A stretch of DNA of 64,000 bases, from assembly GCA_905147135.1 (NCBI GenBank), contig LR990048.1:17654563-17718562 (forward strand). The letters are read 5' to 3'. Of this stretch, positions 33,801-42,800 are shown piece by piece; the stretch's first letter is position 1, and every line of letters begins with the position of its first letter. The DNA comes from Blastobasis lacticolella (Eukaryota > Arthropoda > Insecta > Lepidoptera > Blastobasidae). Made by a program: the position numbers and the translations under genes. The notes under the pieces are model-generated. The model saw nothing but the letters and a program-made list of their open reading frames with translations, searched no databases and had not been told where the DNA came from.

Positions 33801-36800
33801 TACCAGAGGATCATAAATAAGACGTTGAGGAAGTTTATAGAGTCGGGGAAACTGTTGGTTTACATCGACGACGTGCTCCTGATGAGCAGCTCGGTCCAGG
33901 AAGGCATTGAACTCCTGCGCGAGGTACTCACGACGTTAACGGAAGCGGGTTTCTCGATTAACTTGCGTAAGTGCGTTTTCTTAGTTACGGAAGTCGAGTA
34001 CTTAGGCCGAATTATCAGTCAGGGTCAGGTTAAGCCGAGCCCTCGTAAAATTATGGCTCTAGTAGGGTCACCTGTCCCGCAAAATGTAAGACAGGTCAGG
34101 CAGTTTCTAGGGCTAGCCGGGTACTTTCGCAAGTACATAAAGGGTTATGCAACAAAAACGTTCTGCATCTCTCAGCTGCTTAAAGACGGAACTCAATTCA
34201 AATGGGGGCCTGAACAGGAACGCGTTCGTCAAGAAATTATCTCCACTTTGACCAGCGAGCCCGTTCTTGCCATTTTTGACCCCAAACTTCCAACAGAGGT
34301 CCATACGGATGCGAGCAGCATCGGATATGGAGCGATCTTGTTGCAAATCCACGAGAACGGCGATAAAAAGGTAGTGGCGTATTTTAGCAAGGTCACACAG
34401 GGCGCGGAGAGTAGGTACCACTCGTACGAACTCGAAACGCTGGCCGTGGTGAAAGCATTGCAGGCCTTCCGCCACTATTTGATCGGCATTCAATTCAAAA
34501 TCGTAACGGACTGCAATGCTCTCAAGTGCACGGAGCGCAAGAAGGACTTACTACCACGAGTGGCACGTTGGTGGGTCTACCTCCAAGATTTCACTTTTCG
34601 TATAGAGTATCGGAAGGGAACGATGATGGCCCACGCTGACTACTTGAGTAGGAACCCCCCTTACGAGGTACACCATATTGCACGGCCACGTAATTGGGCC
34701 CAGATCGCACAAGAGGCAGATGACGAGACCAAAACGCTTCTTCAGCAGCTTGAGGAGGGAAATCTAGACTCGAATCGTTACGTAAAACGAAATGACCTCT
34801 TGTACTACAAGTACACCCCCGTAGGCGAAGAGCATAGGCTTCTCTGCTTTATCCCAAAGGGACACCGTCTAAGTCTGCTTCGTATTTTTCATGACGAGCA
34901 CGACCATATCGGATTTGAAAAGACCCTCGACCTCATTCTAAAGCATTTTTGGTTCCCCGGGCTTAGGCAGTTCGTTAGGAAATACCTACAGCATTGCTTG
35001 GTATGTGTATCCAAGAAACGCGTACCTAGGGCCCCACAACAAGTTATAACGTCATGGGAGAAACCAGAAACACCAATTTCGGTTGTGCATATGGACGTCT
35101 TAGGGCCACTACCGGTGTCCAACGGCTATAAATTTGTTTTAATAGTCGTGGATGCCTTCACAAAATACACGTTGCTTTATTCGCTCTATAGGCAGGACGT
35201 TGACGAACTATTACGAGTAGTTACTAACGTGGTTTCGCTATTCGGTGTTCCAAAGTTGTTTGTGACAGACAAAGGCCGCATGTTTGAGTCGGCTAGATTT
35301 TTAGAGTTCGTGAAAGAGATGGGATCAGACATACATTTCATAACACCAGAAATGCACCACGCAAACGGACAAGTCGAGAGGTATGCTCGAACAGTCCTCA
35401 ACATGATCCGCATCGAGGCAAACCACAAGGACGCGGCGTGGTCCGACACGCTGTGGAGGCTGCAGCTTACCCTCAACGTTACCAAGCACAGGACTACCCA
35501 GACATCTGCCCTGAACCTCATGGTCGGCGTCGACAACACAACGCCTGTTATCCGGTCGCTCGTTCGTGACGTGGCGCTGGAAGATTCTCAGTCGAACCGC
35601 GAGGCTCAAAGGGAGCTGCGCCGGAGCCGCGCCACTGAGTTGTTGCGAAGAAATCAAACGCAACAAGACGAATACGTGAACCGTAATAGACATCCAGCTC
35701 GAGTGTTTAATGTCGATGATCTCGTTTTTGTGATTAAGTTTTCACAGTCCACTGGAAAGCTGGATCCGGGCATGCGAGGCCCCTACAAGGTCGTGCGTGT
35801 GCTGCCAAGCGGGCGCTATGAGTTGCGTCTGCTAAGCGGGTCCTATGGGAAAACCACGCAGGCAGCGGCCCAGTATATGGTGCCGTGGAGAGGGGAATGG
35901 TGTCCCGAGACTTGCGCTGCATTTTTTGAGCGTGAGTACTGTGCAGAACGCCCTTCGTCCATTCTATGGATGTTGGAGTGCGTTAGCGGAGCCGCCTGCT
36001 ATGCGGGTAGCTCTGCGTCGACACACTGCGGGGTGTCTGACATGGTTTTTTTTCACGTAGAGGACGTACTGCGGGACGATCCTATCGGTAACATACTGCG
36101 GGATGTTTACCCTACGTGACGAATGATGTACGAAACATGGATCCATGGTGTATGAATTGATGATGTATGCTATGAGATGAATGAATTTTGAGAACGATTA
36201 ATGAATGTTGAGGTTACTTTCGTGTTCATGAAATTGTGAGAATTAACTGAGGTTTTCTTAACGTTTCATGAAACATTGATAGGTATTATTTTCCGAGTGT
36301 ATGTGATCTTGGTTTGGAACGAGGGCCTTGAAAGATTGACATATGCGAGATTAGGAATCGTTGCTGCTAATTTGATGTGATCATAATCTGGTGCCCGCGT
36401 GTTCTCTTATAGATGACAATGACTCCGAGGACACCACTACCCACACGGATGCACCAGGGCTCAGCGTACTGTCTACTTCTGGCACGTCTGGCGCGGGCAC
36501 TCCCGTCGCCGGTGATGCGGTCCTGCAGTCAGGCCTGCCGGACATATCCGATGCCGTCGAGGGCGACGCATAGTCAGGAGAGGCCGTGTTGAGGATTAAC
36601 TACCCTGCTTTGGGCTGTGGTGGGGCTAGTATTATAAAAGCTCACAGAAGGAAAGAGTCGGGGACATTCCTTCAGCGGGAGTCGCGCTGTGCGGACCTCA
36701 AGTTATCGGCGTACGGTGTGATCTGGACTTTGGTATCGTTGCTTTTGATCTTGATTGTCATTTATTTTGTGTGTTTGTGGTGATTTCCTTATTTGGCTTA

Positions 36801-39800
36801 ATTCGTAAAGATTCTAAATTGTAATAAACTTTAGGTTAGTGAGTAATTTGTTTTTTTTATTTAAAATTCCACTACTGATCCAATAATATAAATTATTCAT
36901 TTTTACAATTATTCAATTTCCTCATTCGATGACATATAAATATACGTCAACGCTTTTGGATTTATAAAATAAAATATTGAAACCAAGGGGTAATGACTGG
37001 GTCAACGATTTTGAGTTCATAAAGAACTCAGTGATCGAGTATGATGCCATAGTGAGACGAGTTAAGTATCAAGTTTGAAAAAGAGACTAACTAGGAAAAA
37101 GCCGATATAGGAAAATTACATAAAATAAATAAATAGGAAAATGTCATCGTCGTCAGGTTTTCGTTTCGCGTCAGAAATAGATAAGGCGGTGGTACTCACC
37201 CAGGCGGACTCCTCAGGCTTGACGGAGCCCTACCACCTGATAGAAGATGTCGTTGCAGGTATTTAAAGTGATAGGCTTGACGGAGTCCTACCACCTGATA
37301 GGAGACGTCACTGCAGGTATTTAAAATGATTATATTCTCACCGGTTTTGTCGCTAGCGCCGAGCCATGTCTGCAGACAGGCGGCCAGGCTGGGCAGCGAC
37401 GTCGGTAACAACTCACACAGTGTCGCGTAGTGGTCGTATCTGTAATACATGGTTAAAAATCATCATTAAATAAATTATACTAATAAGAGAACTTTCCAAG
37501 AAATTGGTCGACACCACAGGTGACCAAAGAGCTGGCAGCTACTTCGCGCATTCAGAGCAGTAATGCTGCCAGGATCTTGGGTACGCTTCCAAATGGCCAA
37601 AATTTAAAAAAATTTAATTCCTTAATTTTTTTTTTATTGTACATTGTTAGTTTTTATGTTACTATATGAACGGATTTGGATTAAAAAAAATTGCAAGGTG
37701 ATGGACAGAAAACCTAATACAGGACATGCAGGTGGCCTATGCAAGTATTCCATATAGTAAGTTCCGCTATCGCAAGAAGTGCTCTGGAATACCCTCCTTC
37801 CGGGTTTGTAAAAGCATGACGAGGATGACGAGGAGTACCATTTGCCCCAGTCAGCCACAAGGTAGAGCATTATATAAAGCTTGCTAAACCAATTTGCCAA
37901 GCCGCCACTCATATGCAGGGTAAATTTAGCCCGATTGCCCAAAGAAACCTTTCAACTTTTTGACCCGAATAAAGCAAAATAAAAAATTTAATGCAGAAAT
38001 ACCTCTCAGCCCTATAGGTAATTAAATAAATGCCATACAAGCCATCTGCCGTCTCCTCAATTGCCACCCGACTTCAAACCTTACGTGTAACTACATAAAG
38101 CCTACCTGGCCCAGCCGGTGAGGACGACCCCGGCGAAAGCGAGTCCAGTGCGGCGTTGCTCCATCTCCGACAACCAGGCTTCTTGGTTACTCGTGTAGCG
38201 GGAAACTGGGGACAGGATCTGGAAACCTCTATTGCGTTTATAAAACTTACTAAAAGGTATAACTTAATTTGATACAAATATATTCTAAACTACTGAACAA
38301 TGAGTATTAATTAACATAACCTAACTGAATTTACTAAATTCAGTAGTACCCACTGAAACCCAGTAGCCCACTGAAAACCAGCGTTGTGGTTCGCGGCAAG
38401 CGGCCACAACATTATGCTGAGGAGGGTCCATTTACGCTGGATGCCCACGAAAAATGCCACTGGGAACCCTATAATTGTCTCCGTATTTTATGTACTTTTT
38501 TTTGTGTTAAATGTTAATTATTATGTCGTGGCGTCCTTTGTAATAAATATTTTCTTTCTTTCTTTCTTTCTAGTATAAATTTATAAGCAAAAAGCGCGAG
38601 AGCAAATCAAAGTGGAATTGCTCATAAAATAAGATCAATTTCTGTATCACTTATACTTTGTGTTACTCTTCGCTTTTCCAAAGGCGTGATACAAAAATGG
38701 ACCTTATCGTATAAGCAATATTTCCACTTTGATTTGCTCTGACGTTTTGCAAACTAAAAAATACATTTTTTTATCGAGCAAGCGGGGGCCTTATGATGGT
38801 ACATCGCCTTGAATTATATGATCTAAGTCCTGACAACGCGAGGTAGTCATGGTATTTTTATCTCTTGTAGAGGTGCGTGCGATATTTCGTTTCATGATGG
38901 CTTACTCTCTCTTTCGTTCATCACGATTAGGCCACTGATCACCTTATGGAAAGTGATCGACGTTGCCGGCTTGTGGAGATAGGTGCAGCCAATTTTTTTA
39001 AGGTTTTAATGTCGTAACATTTGGGAACACTCCTACACCGAGCACCACATGACAACCTTTAATAACCTTGTCACAGTAAATGATTTTCTGATATGTGGTG
39101 AGGTTTTGTGCTATCATGCATAGCATGGAGGTCAAATGGCAGTCGCTCCACTGTAATTACCTGATCTGCCAAATACTGGATCATGGTGAAGGCGGACCCC
39201 GGTGCGCAACAGCATAACCGGGACATCAAATATTCATAATTTGACAATAGCCAGATCTAAAATTACCTGGCAACTCCCATTAGCCCCCTTGAACGCAGAG
39301 CCGACCCAGACAGCTCGAAACACAAACTTGTAGGTGGTCCACACGCTGGGGTCAATATGGAAGTTCTCCGCCGGATTGTAATGCCACACCACAGGCTGTA
39401 CGAGCTCACCTATCTGATGGACTGTGGACATTAGAAAGTAAATGTGTAAAGCTTATAGTGTTAGAAGTTATCGACATAATCTAAGCGACAGATGTCGGGG
39501 ACTTTTCGACAAAGTCTACGTATCCCTAATATTCCTACCCCTTCCTACCTCCTATTAATCTTCTGTACAGGTCGATTTCCGTCGCCTGTATCGCTTAGAA
39601 TTTTAAACCACATAAGGGATTTTAATGCGGTTTTCAATAATAGATAGAGAGATTCTTGAAGAAGGGGTACGCGAACGAAGTCGCGTCGAGTACTAGTAAA
39701 ATTTTAAATGCTCTGTCTGTAGGTTACGCTACCACGGCTAAACCACTGCACCGCTTTTGATGAAATCAGGTATGGAGATAGTTTAGCACTTGAAGAAGGG

Positions 39801-42800
39801 CAAAACCTCTATTGAAAAACTATTGACCCGATTTTAATGAAATACTATGAACCAACCCAATGAAACTGGTTTACAAATAAACCGACCGTATCCAAATCGG
39901 TTTATCCGATCGGACGCTACGATGCCACAGACAGACACAGATACACGTCAGACGCGTAACACAATATTTTGGGGTGGGGGTTACGAATAATCGATCATAT
40001 CCACTGTTCTCCAAAGCTACCTATCTCTTTCACACTCATCGTAACCTATCCAAAGTGTGAAAGAGCTAGGTTTTTTTATACTACAAAGGTGGCAAACAAG
40101 CTTACGGCCTGCCTCATGGAAAGCAGTTATCGCAGCCTATGGACGTTTGCAATACCAGGGGCATCACCCACGCGTTGTCGAAATCTTTAAAAGAGCTTAA
40201 GTAGGTAGCTTTGTGTGACAACATTTGCGGGACAACGAGGATAACATAACTTTTGTTCAAATCAACACTTGGCTCACCTTTCAATGTCTCAATGCCGGTG
40301 TTCCTAAGCATGTCGTCCCACATGAGCACAGTGATTCCAGGCCTCTTCTGTTTCAGGTACACGGCCAGGTCTCTGACGTGTTCCAGGTACAACGACGCCG
40401 TTCCGTACTCGCTGGCCAGGGCTCGACCCTGGCACGCGTCACAGATGCCTGTATGCCACACCTGGAATGCAAAGGAAATTATACGGGTATTTAAAAAATA
40501 TATTTAAAAAAAAAATTTTTTTACGAAAGTTAAGCAACGCGCGCAGTGTTCGGGAACTGCATGGGAGACCGTTTTTACTACTTTACGTTTAGCACAGGAA
40601 CAAGCTCGCTATTTTCCTTCGTTTTTTCTTTTTTTACTTTAGACTATCCACACATTTGACCGCCATCTCACCGGTAAGTGACGATGCGGTCGAAGATGGA
40701 ACATGCCTGCCTAGGAACAGCCTATTCACTCTAGCCTTGAAGGCGTCCAGATTATAGTAATCAGAGAACACACTCGCAGGCAACGCATTCCTTTCCTTAA
40801 GCTCGTGCGGGTGGCTGGAAGATCCACGACATAAAGATGAAGCGCTCAATAGGTTCCTATCGATAGGTTAGCCTCCCAATACCGTTGGCGAGCGTGGTTG
40901 ACTAAGGTGGCTGCTGGGTAACAACAGTCACGGGAACCGAGTGGCACCCCGTAACAGTTAAGTATATATTTAGGAATCCATACCTCATCAGCACCGATAT
41001 GCAGGTACGCAGCATCAGGTTGGACCTCCAGAGCCTGGTTCAGCATAGCTCGTACCAACGCCTGAGACTCTGGTCTTGAAGGGCACAGCACAGCCGGAGA
41101 TTGAGCTGCCTCCCGCAAGCCTCTGAACGCTGGATGCTTCAGAACAAACTCCATGTGTCCAATCGTTTGGATGAGTTGAATCTGGAAGTTGGAGGTGTGG
41201 TTTGTTAATTATGTTTGTCGAAGGTAGGCTACTCATCGCAGGTAGGCTACTATCGCAACCAGTAGCGTACAAAGATTTTAGCGTATTTAGTCTTCTATAG
41301 TAAATGGTTGCGATGGCGGCCATAGGGACTCTATAAGCCTGTGTGCCTGTGAGACTCATAAGTGTAACAATTCTTCTGATATCGGCCGGACTTGTTTGCC
41401 CTCATCAGGAGCATTTGTTACATGGCAAGGCTTTAATTGAGAAATTCTTTCATCGCGTCGTGAATTTAGAGTAAGTAGTATTTGTGTATAATAACAAACA
41501 TGTTGGAAGTAAAGTACATTTCATTAGAAAAAGAAAGAGTTTATATACATACATGTCTTAGTTACATTGCTATCTGTTTGGATTGGTTTATAAATTTAGC
41601 TCAGAAGGTTCCTGTGCTACCAGTAATATTATGATATAACAGGTGTCAGTGAACTAGCATTACACACTCTTCTTTTTAAATACCTGCCTCATAATTTAAT
41701 TAATAATTACTTTTAGCTTACTCACAACTTCCAATCCACATTTCTTTGTAAAATGCAGAATGTGATGTATTTCTTCTATATTGTACAATCCATCTCCACC
41801 TGCACCACGTTGACTGCCAATGTCTCTCAACTCTAATGAATAAGGAAATGTGTCCTCCCATTCGAAGAGAATGCCTGTAGCACCCCATTGCTTCGCTGAT
41901 ATCAAGACCTTAGAAGAATATAGATCTCTTAGAGTGCGGGCAATTTTCTGGGATAGGTGTAAGGGTTTGTAAGTGTGATAAAAGATAGGAGAGGTAGGGT
42001 ATATATGTAGACATTCATAAGTGTTTTATGTAAAACCCAAATTGAATAAAACTATTTGACTTGACTTGCAGGGTAACCTATTCGAATTGCCAGCCACACG
42101 TGAGGAAATATACCTTACAGAATACCACTCCCAAAAAATAGTAGTATGTTCCTGCATGTGAGTAAAATCTCCAGTGCAATATGGGGTTGGGTAACCGTAG
42201 CATTAGCATTTGTGATACCGCTGGTTTCAATTGATATGTCTATCATCATTGTCCATCAGGTAGCATGTGTGCCTGTTTGTCTAAAGTAGATATGACATAA
42301 AAGTTGACCTGCTTTTTTTAATTGTGGTAACTACTAACACACTGTCATATGGTCTACTCTACCTGAATTATTGTATGGTATTATACCATATACATAGGGA
42401 TTGGGGAGGAAGCTGGTTATGGTAGGGATTTGCAGCATTTCAAGGTAAGTACCATAGCAAGAGCATTAAATGTATTAGCATTACCTACAGCAGCATACTT
42501 ATGGGATATTGATTTGACCTAAAAAAATTGTTTACACACCTGTATATTTTAGGTCTTATTCGGTAGTTACCCATTGCTGCAAGGTTCTATTAAATTTAAA
42601 TAAAAATCTTAAAAAATTAATTCGCACAAAATGAAAACTGATAGGGCAACATAGAATCCAAAAAATATTATTATTCTTAAGACGGTAAACAAACTTATTT
42701 ACGTCTATAACCAAAAATTTATTTATTGATTGTTATAGAAACCAAACAATTATTACAACTGCACAGAAATATGATTCTTAAGGTGGCCATGTATTAATGC

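Larger units (their letters stand above)
31227..36885 (+). mobile_element. Complete Ty3/gypsy LTR retrotransposon
   Basis: 5659 bp: 5' LTR 31227-31525, a 151-base leader, one gag-pol frame 31677-36119, a 467-base 3' region, and 3' LTR 36587-36885. The LTRs read as identical over 299 bases. No envelope gene is present. The element lies antisense to HEXD in its large intron. Identical LTRs and an unbroken frame indicate a recent insertion that may still be active. Confidence 0.92.
26864..37341 (-). other. HEXD: 10.5 kb HEXD intron packed with transposons
   Basis: This intron holds, from left to right in the window, a mariner-type relic, short inverted/tandem repeats, a jockey-like LINE relic, a REL-type LINE relic, a complete gypsy element and a 58 bp tandem duplication. 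Without the gypsy it would be about 4.8 kb. Confidence 0.75.

Noticed and set aside
37205..37251. An exon between HEXD exons 7 and 8
   Set aside because: It would leave phase 2, which puts exon 8 into a poor frame. Direct joining of exon 7 to exon 8 fits perfectly.
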